DNA of 64,000 nt from an uncultured Chitinophaga sp. (GTDB lineage: Bacteria > Bacteroidota > Bacteroidia > Chitinophagales > Chitinophagaceae). Shown piece after piece: positions 7,697 to 18,300 of this stretch; position 1 is the stretch's first letter; each line of letters starts with the position of its first letter. Location: NCBI RefSeq assembly GCF_946479755.1, contig NZ_CAMLHC010000002.1:124001-188000 (forward strand), in the 5' to 3' direction. Both the position numbers and the translations under genes were made by a program. The notes beneath the pieces were generated by a model. It saw only the letters and a list, made by a program, of their open reading frames with translations. It was not told the origin of the DNA and ran no database searches.

Positions 7697-10432
7697 ATGA
7701 AGGAACGTATAGCATCTCTCAGCAAACTGGAACAGGAAGGCAGGCAGATATCCCGTTTACCTTTCTCCATCAGGATCTTACTGGAAAACGTATTGCGCAA
7801 TCACGACAATTTCGCTATCACCGATGAACATGTGGAGACGCTGGTCAACTGGCAGCCCACACCGCCCGACAAGGAGATCCCCTTTAAGCCGGCGCGTGTG
7901 CTGATGCAGGATTTTACCGGTGTGGCCGCCGTGGTGGATATTGCCTCGATCCGCGCAGAAGTTATCCGCCGGGGAAAAGACGGCGCTAAAATCAATCCGG
8001 CCATCCCGGTAGACCTGGTGGTGGACCACTCCGTGCAGGTTGATTTTTTCGCTACGGACTACGCTTACACCAAAAATGTGGCCTACGAGTATGAGCGTAA
8101 CAAAGAGCGGTACCAGCTGCTCAAATGGGCGCAACAGGCTTTCGATAATTTTACGGTCGTGCCGCCGGGCATGGGCATCTGCCACCAGGTAAACCTGGAA
8201 TATCTGGCTCACGGCGTGATCTCCCGCGATGGCTGGGTGTTTCCCGACTCGCTGGTAGGTACCGATTCCCATACGCCTATGGTAAATGGTATCGGCGTAC
8301 TGGGCTGGGGCGTTGGTGGTATTGAAGCAGAAGCGGCCATCCTCGGGCAGCCGATTTATTTCTCCTGTCCGCAGGTGATCGGTCTGAAACTGACCGGGCA
8401 GCTGACAGAAGGCGTCACCGCCACCGATATGGTGCTGGCTATTACCCAACTGCTGCGCAAGTACGGCGTAGTGGATAAATTTGTGGAAGTATTCGGCGAT
8501 GGGCTCGACCATCTCTCCGTACCCGACAGGGCCACTATCTCCAATATGTCGCCCGAATTCGGCTGTACGGTGACCTACTTTCCGATTGACGAACAGACGT
8601 TACAATATATGCGCCGCACCAACCGCCCTGACGAAGTGGTGGCACGGGTGGAAAACTACTGTAAGGAAAACATGCTGTGGCGTCATGGTAACGAAAACAT
8701 CACTTACTCCGATGTGATAGAGCTGGACCTGTCGAAGGTGCAGTCCGCCGTGGCCGGTCCGAAGCGGCCGCAGGACCGTATCCTGGTGAAAGACCTGCAC
8801 TCGGAATTCGAGACGCTGCTGAACAAGGAGTTTAAGAGGATGTACACCCCCGAAGGCAAACGCCGCGACACCGCATGGCTGTCAGAGGGTGGTTCCGGTA
8901 CCGCCTTCACCTACGAGATCCAGAAACACACGGAAGAAGTAGCGGTGGAAGTGGATTACCTGAAATCGGTGCGTATCAAACTAAAAAATGAAGAATATGT
9001 GTTGAGTGACGGCGCTATCGCTATTGCGGCCATCACCAGCTGTACCAACACCTCCAATCCGAGTGTGATGATAGGCGCAGGGCTGGTAGCCAAAAAGGCG
9101 ATCAGCCGTGGCCTGTATGTGAAGCCCTGGGTGAAAACCAGCCTGGCGCCCGGTTCCCGCGTGGTGACAGAATACCTGAAACGTTCCGGCCTGCTCTACG
9201 AACTGGAAGCGTTGCGCTTCCACGTAGTGGGCTATGGCTGTACTTCGTGTATTGGTAACAGTGGTCCGCTGCCGCCGCATATTTCAGAGGCGGTAGACAA
9301 GGGTAGCCTGATTGTGGCGTCTGTGCTGTCGGGCAACCGTAACTTTGAAGCGCGCGTGCATCCGCAGGTGAAGATGAACTTCCTTGCATCGCCGCTGCTG
9401 GTAGTGGCATACGCCATCACCGGCCGCGTGGATGTAGACCTGCTCAACGATCCGCTGGGGTATGACCCTAACGGCGAACCGGTATTCCTGCGGGACATAT
9501 GGCCCACACAGGAGGAGATCAACGAAGCCGTTGCCGCCGCTGTAAAACAGGAAGATTTCAAAAATACCTATTCCGTGATCTTTGACGGGGATGACCAGTG
9601 GCAGGGGCTACTGGCGCCTACAGGGCAGGACTATCACTGGAGCAACGACTCTACCTATATCAAGGAAGCGCCGTTTTTCCATGACCTGCCGGATACGCCC
9701 TCGGCTGCGGAAGATATCATCAACGGCCGCGTGCTGCTGATGCTGGGCGATTCCGTTACCACCGACCATATATCGCCCGCCGGCTCCTTCAAAGCAGACA
9801 CGCCTGCCGGCAAATACCTGATCGACCGTGGGATTGATCCGAAGATGTTCAACTCCTACGGCTCCCGCAGGGGGAATCATGAGGTGATGGTCCGTGGTAC
9901 CTTTGCCAATGTTCGCATTAAAAATGCGCTATCGCCCAAAGAAGGCGGGTTTACCACGCTGATGCCACAGGGCATGGTGCTGCCGGTATATGACGCCGCC
10001 ATGCAGTATGCTGCGGCCAAAGTGCCGTTGATCGTTCTCGCCGGAAAAGAGTACGGCAGCGGTTCTTCGCGTGACTGGGCGGCCAAGGGCGCCAATCTGC
10101 TGGGCGTAAGAGCCGTGATCGCGGAAAGTTATGAACGTATCCACCGCAGTAACCTGGTAGGTATGGGCGTGTTGCCGCTGGAGTATGTAGATGGCCAGAC
10201 AGCCGCTTCTCTCGGGCTTTATGGCACGGAGAGCTATTCCATCACCGGTATCGCAGAAGACTTGACACCCGGCAAGATCGTAACGGTAACGGCTACACCG
10301 GCCACCGGTGATCCGGTCGTTTTCCAGGCTAAATGCCGGTTGAATTCCGCCATTGAAATTGAGTATTACAAAAACGGCGGTATCCTGCAATATGTGCTGC
10401 GCGCGTTTTTGTCTCGCAAAGAAGCGAAGTAA
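7697..10432 (+). CDS. acnA: Aconitate hydratase A
   Basis: 911 aa, the usual length for the AcnA/IRP1 branch. It isomerises citrate to isocitrate in the TCA cycle. The three cysteines that hold the 4Fe-4S cluster are visible in SCTNTSNPSV (about residue 449) and GYGCTSCIGNSGPLP (about 512-518). Other signatures are SLVGTDSHTPMVNGIGVLGW near residue 190 and the swivel-domain GKEYGSGSSRDWAAKG near 780. Translation starts at the ATG at 7697. The last codons (SRKEAK) lie inside a large inverted repeat shared with the convergent antiporter gene. Confidence 0.97.
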   Translation: MKERIASLSKLEQEGRQISRLPFSIRILLENVLRNHDNFAITDEHVETLVNWQPTPPDKEIPFKPARVLMQDFTGVAAVVDIASIRAEVIRRGKDGAKINPAIPVDLVVDHSVQVDFFATDYAYTKNVAYEYERNKERYQLLKWAQQAFDNFTVVPPGMGICHQVNLEYLAHGVISRDGWVFPDSLVGTDSHTPMVNGIGVLGWGVGGIEAEAAILGQPIYFSCPQVIGLKLTGQLTEGVTATDMVLAITQLLRKYGVVDKFVEVFGDGLDHLSVPDRATISNMSPEFGCTVTYFPIDEQTLQYMRRTNRPDEVVARVENYCKENMLWRHGNENITYSDVIELDLSKVQSAVAGPKRPQDRILVKDLHSEFETLLNKEFKRMYTPEGKRRDTAWLSEGGSGTAFTYEIQKHTEEVAVEVDYLKSVRIKLKNEEYVLSDGAIAIAAITSCTNTSNPSVMIGAGLVAKKAISRGLYVKPWVKTSLAPGSRVVTEYLKRSGLLYELEALRFHVVGYGCTSCIGNSGPLPPHISEAVDKGSLIVASVLSGNRNFEARVHPQVKMNFLASPLLVVAYAITGRVDVDLLNDPLGYDPNGEPVFLRDIWPTQEEINEAVAAAVKQEDFKNTYSVIFDGDDQWQGLLAPTGQDYHWSNDSTYIKEAPFFHDLPDTPSAAEDIINGRVLLMLGDSVTTDHISPAGSFKADTPAGKYLIDRGIDPKMFNSYGSRRGNHEVMVRGTFANVRIKNALSPKEGGFTTLMPQGMVLPVYDAAMQYAAAKVPLIVLAGKEYGSGSSRDWAAKGANLLGVRAVIAESYERIHRSNLVGMGVLPLEYVDGQTAASLGLYGTESYSITGIAEDLTPGKIVTVTATPATGDPVVFQAKCRLNSAIEIEYYKNGGILQYVLRAFLSRKEAK

Positions 10433-10567
10433 GCAAAGAGCGCAAAGATTATATAAGCGGGTAAAGAAAGCAAAGGAGCGGAAACCAAAGTTAGTCTCCG
10501 CTCCTTTGCTTTCTTATATATCTTAAAACATAATCTTAGCGCTCTTTGCTCACTTCCTCCCTTTGCG
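10415..10567. terminator. Long nested inverted repeat, bidirectional terminator between acnA and antiporter
   Basis: Inner arms AGAAAGCAAAGGAGCGGA (10465-10482) and its exact complement (10497-10514) are nested in outer arms at 10433-10452 and 10530-10549, which match 19 of 20. Weaker matching continues outward to CGCAAAG at 10415 and CTTTGCG at 10561. The whole is a giant cruciform-like structure reaching into the 3' end of acnA and up to the antiporter stop. There is no long T run. The convergent position makes termination the likely role. Confidence 0.7.
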
Positions 10568-10570
10568 TGA

Positions 10571-12805
10571 TTATTTCTTCGCGAGTTCTGATATTTTTTT
10601 CCGGTCTCCTACCAGCCACACTACATCTTCCCACTCGAAAGCCATATCGGATGGCGGGTTGAGGATACGTTCGCTGCCGCGCGCGATGCCTACCACGAGG
10701 GCATTGGTCCTTTCACGGATACCAGAGCTGCGGATGGTTTGTCCTTTCAGGCCATTGTGTTCATCTACCACGATGCTGGTCAGGCCTACGTTGTCGTCTG
10801 CCATATCGTCGCTCCTTTCTACCACGAGGGTATTCACCACGCGGTTGAACTCTTCCAGCTGTGCCTCTGTGCCGATGGCCACAATCACATCATTGGGGAA
10901 CAGTTTTTCCTGCCGGGTGGGGGCATAGATGGTGATGTTCCCTCTTTTGATGGCGCCTACGTTGATGCCGTATTTTTCCCGCAGCTGGAGGTCTACCAGC
11001 GGCGTATCGATCAGCGAAGACCAGGGGTTGATCTCTATTTCAGAGACCTGTGCGTCCCAGGGCAGCAGGTCGGCTGCCGGTGTTTTTTTGGCGGCATCTG
11101 CTTCTTCACGGGCGTTCAGGTTGGAAAGAAAACGGTGTTCAATGCGGTTGTAATATTTCTGTAATTGTTGACGCAACGCCAGCAGCACCAGCAGCATCAC
11201 CAGCGAGGTGCCCAGCAACGCCTGCCAGAAGGGGAAGAACTGGTTGAGCAGGAAACCTACCAGCAGTACGGCTATCACGTTGCGGATGACTTCCACCACC
11301 ACCAGAGGGCCGCGGTTGTATTTGGAGTCGAGCCACAGCGCTTTGTAGGCGATACCCTGTACCTTTTTAATGGTGAGTGCGGAGATAAACGGCGCCATCA
11401 TGGCAATAGCCAGTACTACGGCGATCAGTTTGGCCAGCAACTGGTTCTCCACATACTTCGCAATGAAAGGTCCTACGTAATAGGTATTGAGCAGAATGAT
11501 GGCGATCAGCACCACGCTGTTAAGAATGATCACTTTCAGGTAGGCATTGAGCACGATGCGCCAGTCACTTTCCGCCTGCAGGGTCTGCGAGCTGGCGGAG
11601 TAGCGGTTGAGCGCCAGCAGCCATTTTTCCGGTATGATCTTCGACAGCCAGTTGTACATCGGCGTGGAGAAGCGGATCATATACGGCGTGGTGAAGGTCG
11701 TCACCGCGGAAACGCCTACCGCCACGGGGAAGAGGAACTCGCTGGTCACACCGAGCGTTACGCCCAGCGTGGCGATGATGAAGGCAAACTCGCCCACCTG
11801 CGCCATGCTCATCCCCACCTGCACGGCCTCCTTCAGCGGCCGGCCGGATAACAGCGCACCCATAGAGGTGCTGATAAATTTACCGAAAATGGTCAGCAGG
11901 GTAATCCACAGCACCGGCCAGCGGTATTCTATGATCATCTCCGGGTTGATGAGCATCCCCACAGATACAAAGAAAATAGCACCGAACAGATCTTTCACCG
12001 GTTGTATGAGGTGTTCTACTTTTTCAGAAGAGGTGGTCTCCGCAATGATGGAACCCATGATAAACGCCCCCAGTTCCGCAGAGAAGCCTACCTGTGTGGC
12101 CAGTATCACCATGCCCAGGCAAAGGGCGATGCTGAGGATGAGCAGCGTTTCGCTGTTCATGTATTTCTCCATTTTTTTCAGGAAAGTAGGCAGCAGGAAG
12201 ATGCCGGCCAGGAACCATACAGCGAGGAAAAACATCAGTTTGGCGATGGTGAACAACATCTGGGAGCCTTCAAACTGTTTGCTCACCGCCATCGTGGAAA
12301 GCAATACCATCAGCAGGATCACCACAATGTCTTCTATCACCAATACGCCGAATACAATTTTGGTAAAGGGTTTTTTCTTGATGCCCAGTTCTTCAAAAGC
12401 ACGGATGATAATAGTGGTGGACGAACTGGCGAGCAAGCCGCCGAGAAAGAGGCTGTCCATCGTGCTCCAGCCCATCAGTTGACCGGTGAAATACCCGGCC
12501 ACGGTGATACAGGCGATTTCAGTGAAGGCGGTGATCGCCGCCGTGCCTCCCACACGCATCAGCTTTTTGAAGCTGAATTCAAGGCCAAGGGAAAATAACA
12601 AAAAGATAACGCCGATCTCAGACCATATTTTCACGCTCTCCCCGTCGCTGATGGAGGGGAAAAGATGGAAGTTAGGGCCCACGATGAAGCCGGCGATGAT
12701 GTAACCCAGTACCATGGGCTGTTTCAGTCGCCTGAACAATAAAGTAATAATACCTGCCGCTCCAAGGATCAATGCCAGGTCAATAATCAATTTCGGTAGA
12801 TGCAT
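10571..12805 (-). CDS. CPA2-family cation/proton antiporter with two TrkA-C domains
   Basis: 744 aa. The N-terminal 390 residues form a Kef/NapA-type Na+/H+ exchanger domain (LGYIIAGFIVGPNFHLFP, then multiple hydrophobic helices). A further block of membrane helices lies at about 430-555. The cytosolic C-terminus holds two TrkA-C (RCK-C) ligand-binding modules, at about 590-670 and 675-744. There is no RCK-N nucleotide-binding domain, unlike KefB/KefC. The expected role is K+ or Na+ efflux coupled to proton entry at the inner membrane, for pH or osmotic homeostasis. Ion specificity cannot be read from the sequence. Confidence 0.9.
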   Translation of the reverse strand: MHLPKLIIDLALILGAAGIITLLFRRLKQPMVLGYIIAGFIVGPNFHLFPSISDGESVKIWSEIGVIFLLFSLGLEFSFKKLMRVGGTAAITAFTEIACITVAGYFTGQLMGWSTMDSLFLGGLLASSSTTIIIRAFEELGIKKKPFTKIVFGVLVIEDIVVILLMVLLSTMAVSKQFEGSQMLFTIAKLMFFLAVWFLAGIFLLPTFLKKMEKYMNSETLLILSIALCLGMVILATQVGFSAELGAFIMGSIIAETTSSEKVEHLIQPVKDLFGAIFFVSVGMLINPEMIIEYRWPVLWITLLTIFGKFISTSMGALLSGRPLKEAVQVGMSMAQVGEFAFIIATLGVTLGVTSEFLFPVAVGVSAVTTFTTPYMIRFSTPMYNWLSKIIPEKWLLALNRYSASSQTLQAESDWRIVLNAYLKVIILNSVVLIAIILLNTYYVGPFIAKYVENQLLAKLIAVVLAIAMMAPFISALTIKKVQGIAYKALWLDSKYNRGPLVVVEVIRNVIAVLLVGFLLNQFFPFWQALLGTSLVMLLVLLALRQQLQKYYNRIEHRFLSNLNAREEADAAKKTPAADLLPWDAQVSEIEINPWSSLIDTPLVDLQLREKYGINVGAIKRGNITIYAPTRQEKLFPNDVIVAIGTEAQLEEFNRVVNTLVVERSDDMADDNVGLTSIVVDEHNGLKGQTIRSSGIRERTNALVVGIARGSERILNPPSDMAFEWEDVVWLVGDRKKISELAKK

Positions 12806-12977
12806 ACAGTAAAAATCGATTTATAGATTGCGTAATGTACGGTTATGTCAGTGCGTATAAACGCCCCGGCATAATGTGTTAAAGCCAATTGTCGAATCGC
12901 TGAACTTCGCTAATATATTATTTTTTCAGGGGGTTGACAAGTGAAATATTACAGGGAAAACACAGGGTGGATGATGA

Positions 12978-13832
12978 TTAGGGGATTATATCCAAATGCG
13001 TAATAAGGTCATGAAAATATTGTGGTGACCAGATGTCGAGAACAGCCGGATTTTTAATAAACCGGATGATGTCGGCTTTTACCCGGGTGAAATTGACAGC
13101 GTCAATTCTTTCGTGTAACAACTTCCTAAGTGCAGCAGGCGTTATGGATTCATCTTTCCAGTCTCCGCTATCCTTTGCCCGCAACAGGAAATGCTGCAGG
13201 TTTAAAGGAATACCTTTCTTTATATACCATTCCAGATCGTACCAGTCACGCCCCTTCACATTTTCTTTCCACTTACGGAAAAGCAGCGCATGCATTTTCC
13301 CGGCAAATAAGTCATTGATGGTAAAACATTTCACATAAAATGAAAAGGGTCTTAATAACAATTTTTCTTCTGTGAGAAAGCCTAAGGGAGGTAGCGTGTC
13401 TACTTCCATTTTGATAGTGATATGTGCTACCGAATCAAGTCCTTTTTGTGGAATAACTTGTTCGAGTACCAGCTCTTTCCAGATCGTTTGTGATTTCAGA
13501 AAGGCAGATTCAATATGACTTTTATTCGTTTTGGTTTTTTCCCTGACAGATACCTGCATGCCCACTGTATCAAACTCTGAGACAACCGCATCCAGGTATT
13601 TTTCAAACGAAAAATCAGGATTTTTATCCAGCAATGAAAAGTCGAGATCTTCAGAAAACCGGTCCAATCCATAGAATATCCTTAGCGCTGTTCCACCGTA
13701 AAAAGCGGCTTTTTCGAAAAAACCAGCGCGTTGGAGTCCTGCGAGTGCAGTCTCCTGCATAATTTCCCGCAAAGCCTGTAAGGCTTCGTTTTTGTTAGTA
13801 GGTTGATAGGAGTCTATCCATTCTTTGATCAT
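12978..13832 (-). CDS. abiEii: AbiEii/AbiGii-family nucleotidyltransferase toxin
   Basis: 284 aa. The nucleotidyltransferase core is visible at residues about 47-70: GGTALRIFYGLDRFSEDLDF, i.e. the GG(T/S)-x-DxD motif of the DNA polymerase beta-like fold. Downstream are FAGKMHALLFRKWKENVKGRDWYDLEWY, typical of AbiEii. In AbiE systems this protein is a bacteriostatic toxin involved in phage abortive infection. Its ATG overlaps the stop of the antitoxin gene by 4 bp (ATGA), as in described type IV AbiE operons. The pair is AT-richer than its neighbours, which suggests acquisition by transfer. Confidence 0.88.
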   Translation of the reverse strand: MIKEWIDSYQPTNKNEALQALREIMQETALAGLQRAGFFEKAAFYGGTALRIFYGLDRFSEDLDFSLLDKNPDFSFEKYLDAVVSEFDTVGMQVSVREKTKTNKSHIESAFLKSQTIWKELVLEQVIPQKGLDSVAHITIKMEVDTLPPLGFLTEEKLLLRPFSFYVKCFTINDLFAGKMHALLFRKWKENVKGRDWYDLEWYIKKGIPLNLQHFLLRAKDSGDWKDESITPAALRKLLHERIDAVNFTRVKADIIRFIKNPAVLDIWSPQYFHDLITHLDIIP

Positions 13833-14467
13833 AGACTTTTAATTGTTTTAATGACCATTTCGAGACTTTTTTTCTTGGGAGCACATTCCAGCCATTCCTG
13901 CATGGTATTGGTGTCCAGTGTCGTCAGTATATCCTCGTCTATGCGAAGATTTTCTACAAGATATTCCATCACCATTCGACGACTTCGGAGTATGATGCCT
14001 GCGGTGGTGACGATTTTATCTGACAGTGCTTTTTCCGGTGTAGCTACCAGCGCGTATTGTTCTTCTTCGAGTTTGGTTTGTCTTATGCCGTAGGCATAGT
14101 ATGGGAAAGGAAGATGATAGTAAGCAAACCTGCCGGCTGAGGTGTCAAACTGGTGGCTGGCTTTGGTAGTCATGGATGATATTTCGTATACCCGTTCAGG
14201 AATAAGTCCGTGGTAAGATAATGCTGCATCTATAGATACATAGCTGGGTCCATAAACATGATTAGCCAACAAGAACGGTTCCGGTTGCCGGATATGGAGC
14301 GTCGGGCCAGGTATATAAAGGCCTTTTTTTACAGAGATAAGTATTTGTTCCTGTAGTAATGCATGCACCTTATCATTGGGACGCTTATAATCTTTCAGCA
14401 GGGACATGAGCAGTTGATGCGTAAGCGGTTGCCCCTGGTAGGTAGTAATAGCTTGTATCACATTCAT
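13829..14467 (-). CDS. abiEi: AbiEi-like antitoxin / transcriptional autoregulator
   Basis: 212 aa from the ATG at 14467; a longer in-frame extension runs through the operator region and into the neighbouring regulator gene, so I rejected it. The N-terminal region (residues 1-60, ending in a wing-like KKGLYIPGPT) fits a winged-helix domain. The C-terminal part (YVSIDAALSYHGLIPERVYE, TPEKALSDKI) is the characteristic AbiEi domain. It is the first gene of the two-gene operon. AbiEi proteins repress their own promoter by binding two inverted repeats, and two such repeats lie just upstream. Confidence 0.87.
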   Translation of the reverse strand: MNVIQAITTYQGQPLTHQLLMSLLKDYKRPNDKVHALLQEQILISVKKGLYIPGPTLHIRQPEPFLLANHVYGPSYVSIDAALSYHGLIPERVYEISSMTTKASHQFDTSAGRFAYYHLPFPYYAYGIRQTKLEEEQYALVATPEKALSDKIVTTAGIILRSRRMVMEYLVENLRIDEDILTTLDTNTMQEWLECAPKKKSLEMVIKTIKSL

Positions 14468-14489
14468 CTGGATGTCAATTTTTAGTAAG

Positions 14490-14512
14490 ATAATCGAATT
14501 TAATCCGATTAT
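14490..14512. promoter_or_regulatory. AbiE operator candidate, proximal copy
   Basis: ATAATCG-N9-CGATTAT, 23 bp overall, with perfect 7-bp arms, starting 23 bp before the antitoxin start codon. A second copy with the same arms and spacer length lies about 50 bp farther upstream. The 23-bp size and twin arrangement match the repeats bound by AbiEi in characterised systems. Confidence 0.7.
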
Positions 14513-14560
14513 GTCCTTCAAATTTAACAAAAAAAAATGAAAATTGTAACAAAATAAATG

Positions 14561-14585
14561 GATAATCGAATGTTTTCCGATTATC
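14561..14585. promoter_or_regulatory. AbiE operator candidate, distal copy
   Basis: GATAATCG-N9-CGATTATC: the same ATAATCG/CGATTAT arms and 9-bp spacer as the proximal copy, with one extra pair at each end. It sits 18 bp beyond the stop codon of the neighbouring response-regulator gene. The abiE promoter must therefore lie in this short interval. Confidence 0.7.
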
Positions 14586-14603
14586 TCATTAAAATTTGAC
14601 AAA

Positions 14604-15377
14604 CTATTTCCTCGCCAGGTACTCCGATGGCAGCATCCCAAACTGTTTCTGAAAATTGCGGCTGAAGTTATTCAGCGACGCGAAGCCGGTCATTTCGGCA
14701 GCTTCGTTGACTTTGTAATAGCCGCTGTCCAGCAGCATAGCGGCCTTTTTAAGGCGGGTAAGGCTGATCAGTTCATGAGGGGTAAGGTCAGAGATGACTT
14801 TTATCTTGCGGTACAGGGTAGGGCGGCTCATATTCATTTTGTCGGCGAGAACTTCCACATCGAGATTAACGTCGGTGAGATGTTGCAGGATGATCTCATG
14901 CAGTTTGTCGAGGAAAGCTTCATCGGCGCGGGAGATAGCCATGCTGCGGATATGTGCGGCGGGCGAAGTAGCGAAATGGTCCCGTACTTTCTGCCGGTTA
15001 CTGAGCAGACTGGCGATCTGCGCTTCGAGGTGGGCAGGAGAGAAAGGTTTTTCGATATAGGCGTCGGCGCCCAGCTCGAGCCCTTCGATCTTGGATTGAA
15101 GGGTATTGCGGGCGGTGAGCAGTATCACAGGGATGTGACTGTACTCTACGTCTGATTTAATCTGGCGGCATAGTTCAAAGCCGTCCATTTCCGGCATCAT
15201 CACATCGCTGACCACCAGCTGGATGGCGTTGTCGCGCAGGATCCCCAGCGCAGTGACGCCGTCCTTCGCGGTAACGATGTGGTATTTATCCTGCAGGTCG
15301 TCGGCGATAAAATCGAGGATTTCCTGGTTATCGTCTACCAGCAGCAGCTGTGGCCGGGTTATGATATGCTTTTCCAT
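14604..15377 (-). CDS. Response regulator with AraC-type DNA-binding domain (HTCS output half)
   Basis: 257 aa. Residues 8-120 are a receiver domain with the phospho-acceptor Asp at about 58 (VVSDVMMPEMDG) and the conserved Lys in YIEKPFSPAHL. The C-terminal 100 residues are an AraC-type double helix-turn-helix (MNMSRPTLYRKIK, VNEAAEMTGFASLNNFSRNFQKQFG). In most Bacteroidota this module is fused to the sensor as one hybrid protein. Here its ATG lies inside the last codons of the kinase gene, overlapping by 19 bp in another frame. It presumably activates the adjacent polysaccharide locus. Confidence 0.9.
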   Translation of the reverse strand: MEKHIITRPQLLLVDDNQEILDFIADDLQDKYHIVTAKDGVTALGILRDNAIQLVVSDVMMPEMDGFELCRQIKSDVEYSHIPVILLTARNTLQSKIEGLELGADAYIEKPFSPAHLEAQIASLLSNRQKVRDHFATSPAAHIRSMAISRADEAFLDKLHEIILQHLTDVNLDVEVLADKMNMSRPTLYRKIKVISDLTPHELISLTRLKKAAMLLDSGYYKVNEAAEMTGFASLNNFSRNFQKQFGMLPSEYLARK

Positions 15378-18300
15378 TTGCTGAGATTAAATTCTATTTC
15401 CTGGTGTATAGGTAATGTCAGTACAAAAACATTGCGATGGTGGAGGTATTGCAGCTCCAGTGTGCCCTGGTGCAGCTGGGCGAGCGACCGGGCGATGGAT
15501 AACCCCAGACCGGTACCAGGTTGGTTACCGGCGCCTTTGCCGCGGAAGAAGGGCTCAAATATTTTCTCCTGCATCTCTGCGGGGATAAGCGGCCCGTCGT
15601 TGTGAATACGGATGGTAAAATGTTCTGCGTCGGGGCTGACCGGCAGCAGCTCTGTCAGCACCTCGCCGGCAGCGTATTTGATGGCGTTGCTGGTCAGGTT
15701 GCTGATGATCTTGTTAAACGCTTCGATATCGATGTAAGCAAAAAAGTCAGAAACGGGCAAGGCTATACGGAACTGCAGCTCTTTCTGTTCGGCAGCCGGG
15801 ATAAACTGCAGGTGTATCTCCTGCAACAAAGCCGGGATCGGGGCTTTCACAAAATTCAGTTTATAACCGTTGATCTCTGTGCGCCGGAAATCGAGCAGCT
15901 GGTTGGTCAGGTCCAGCAGCCGGTTGGTATTACGCTCCATGATCTGGAGGTTCTTTTGTACCTGCGGTACTTCGCCGGAGCGTTGTATCACTTTTTCCAT
16001 CGGGCCTTTGATGAGTGTGAGCGGCGTCCGTATCTCATGGGCGATGTGCGTGAAAAATTCAATTTTGGCCTGGTACAGCTCTTTCTCTTTTTCATGTTCC
16101 AGCAGTTCCATGCGGCGCTGCTGCTGCTGCCGGGCGCGTTGCCGGTAATGACGGATGATAAACCAGGTAAGGCTGCAGAGGGTGACGAGGTACAGCGCGT
16201 AAGCAGGATAGCTGGCCCAGAAGGGCGGCAGGATACGGATGGTCAGCTGCCGCGGGGCGGTGGTCCACTGCCCGCTGTTGTTGGCCGCCTTCACCAGGAA
16301 ATGATAGGTGCCGGGCGCCAGTTTGGTGAACACCGCTTTGCGGTTGGTTTCCAGGTATGTCCAGTCTTTGTCCAGTCCTTCCATCTTATAAGCGTAGGGC
16401 GTGGTCTCGGGAGCGCTGAAGCGCAGCGCGGCAAAGTCGATGCTGAAAGACGACTGGTCGTACGCAAGCGTGATGGTATCGGTATAGTTGATGGCCTTGG
16501 GCAGTGCGGGGTTGCCGGGTAGCAGCGGCTTGTTGTACACCTGGAAACCGGTGAGGTATACAGGCGGCACGTAGTTGTCGGCCGGCAGGCTGGCGGGGTT
16601 GAAGCGGATCATCCCTTTTACGCTGCCGAAGTACATGGTGCCGCAACTGTCTTTATATGCGGAGTTGTAGTTGAACTGATCGTTGAGCAGACCGTTAGCT
16701 TTCGTATATACTTTGATGTTGCCGGTGGCGGGATGAAGGTGCGCCAGTCCTTTGGATGTGGTGATCCATAGATCGTGCCGGTCATCTTCCAGCAGGTTGT
16801 ACGTCATATTGCTTAACAGTCCGTTGCGGGTGGTATATCGTACAAAACGGCCGGTGGCTTTGTCCAGCCGGCACAGGCCTCCTTCGGTGGCGAACCAGAG
16901 CTGGTGGCGGCTGTCTTCCAGGATATGGTCCACACGGTTGTTAGGCAGGCTGGTGCTATCGGCGTTGTTGTACAGGTATACGCCCTTGCTGCCGGTACGC
17001 GGATTAAAGTGATACAGTCCATCGCGCGTAGTACCGGCCCAGTAAGTGCCATCGCTGTCCTGGTATACGCAGGTATAAAAAAAGTAATCAGGCACTTCTT
17101 TTATCTGCGAGAAGCCGTCGTGCTCCGGAATGTAGCGGTAAAGCCCCCGCGAAGTACAGAACAGTAGTTCGCCCTGCCTGGTCTGCGTAATGCTGTAGAT
17201 GAAATTGCTGCGCAGGTCGTAGGGACCGTTGCCTGCGGCATAGTGACGGATAAATTTCCCGTTGCGCACATCCATCAGATCGAGGCCATGTTCGAAAGTG
17301 CCGATCCACAGGGTATCGCCGGTGACCAGCAGCCCGTGCAGGTTGGTGTGTGACAATCCGCCGCCGCCAGGTAACGGCCGGATACGGGTGATGTTGCCGC
17401 TGCGTATATCCATGCTGTTTAGTCCGCCGTCTTCTGTTCCTATCCAGAGGCGGCCGTATCTGTCGGGGCATATCTCCCGTACAGCATTGCCGCCCAGCGC
17501 GTTTTCGCCGGTGCGGGGAAAAAATTTTTCAAAAGCAGTATAGGATTCGGTGAAATAGTTGACGCCGCCGAAATAGGTCCCCGCCCAGATACCGCCTTCC
17601 CGGTCGCGGTACAGCGTGTAAACCGCATTGTCGGAGATGGAGTAGGGGTCGTTGTATTTTTTACGCAGATTGATATAGCTGTTGTCTGCCGGGTGGTAGA
17701 TGTAAATACCGCTCTCCGTGGCTATCCAGTATTCGTCCGGGCCGCGGCGCAGGAAATCGCGTACATACGTGCCCGTACCTTCTGCCGTACGGGTGAGCAG
17801 GTCCTGGTAGGTATGCAGCCGGGTGTTGAACAGTTTGAGGCCCTGCGTAGTGGTGCCTACCAGTATCGTATCCGGACCGGCAGCTGTCATTTTGGTGATC
17901 CAGGTAGACGTGGGGGTGGGGGAGTGGTCGAACAGGGGATAAGCCGTGAACCGGTCTGTTTGCCTGTTATACTGTGCTATCTGCCCTTCGGGCGATGTCA
18001 GCCAGATGTTGCCATCGGCGGCTCTGCAGAGGGAGCTGGCCTGTGGATAATGCGCAGGGGCGGTCAGCCCGCCGGTGCGGGGATTGTACCGGTACAGCTT
18101 CAGGTCGTCGCTGAACCAGATATTACCGTCGAGGTCTTTGTCGATGGCGAGGATAATACCGGGTTGCGCCTTGATGGAGGTGAACTGCTCTGTAGCCGGG
18201 TGATAGGCATACAACCCCTTGTCGGTGCCCACATAGAGCAAGCCGTCGTTGTCTTCCCATATCACCGAAATGTAGTTGCCGCCGATGCTGCCCGGCCGCT

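Noticed and set aside
14468..14641. Longer N-terminus for the AbiEi antitoxin
   Set aside because: The extension would run through both operator-like repeats and into the neighbouring response-regulator gene, and its sequence is AT-rich without family similarity.
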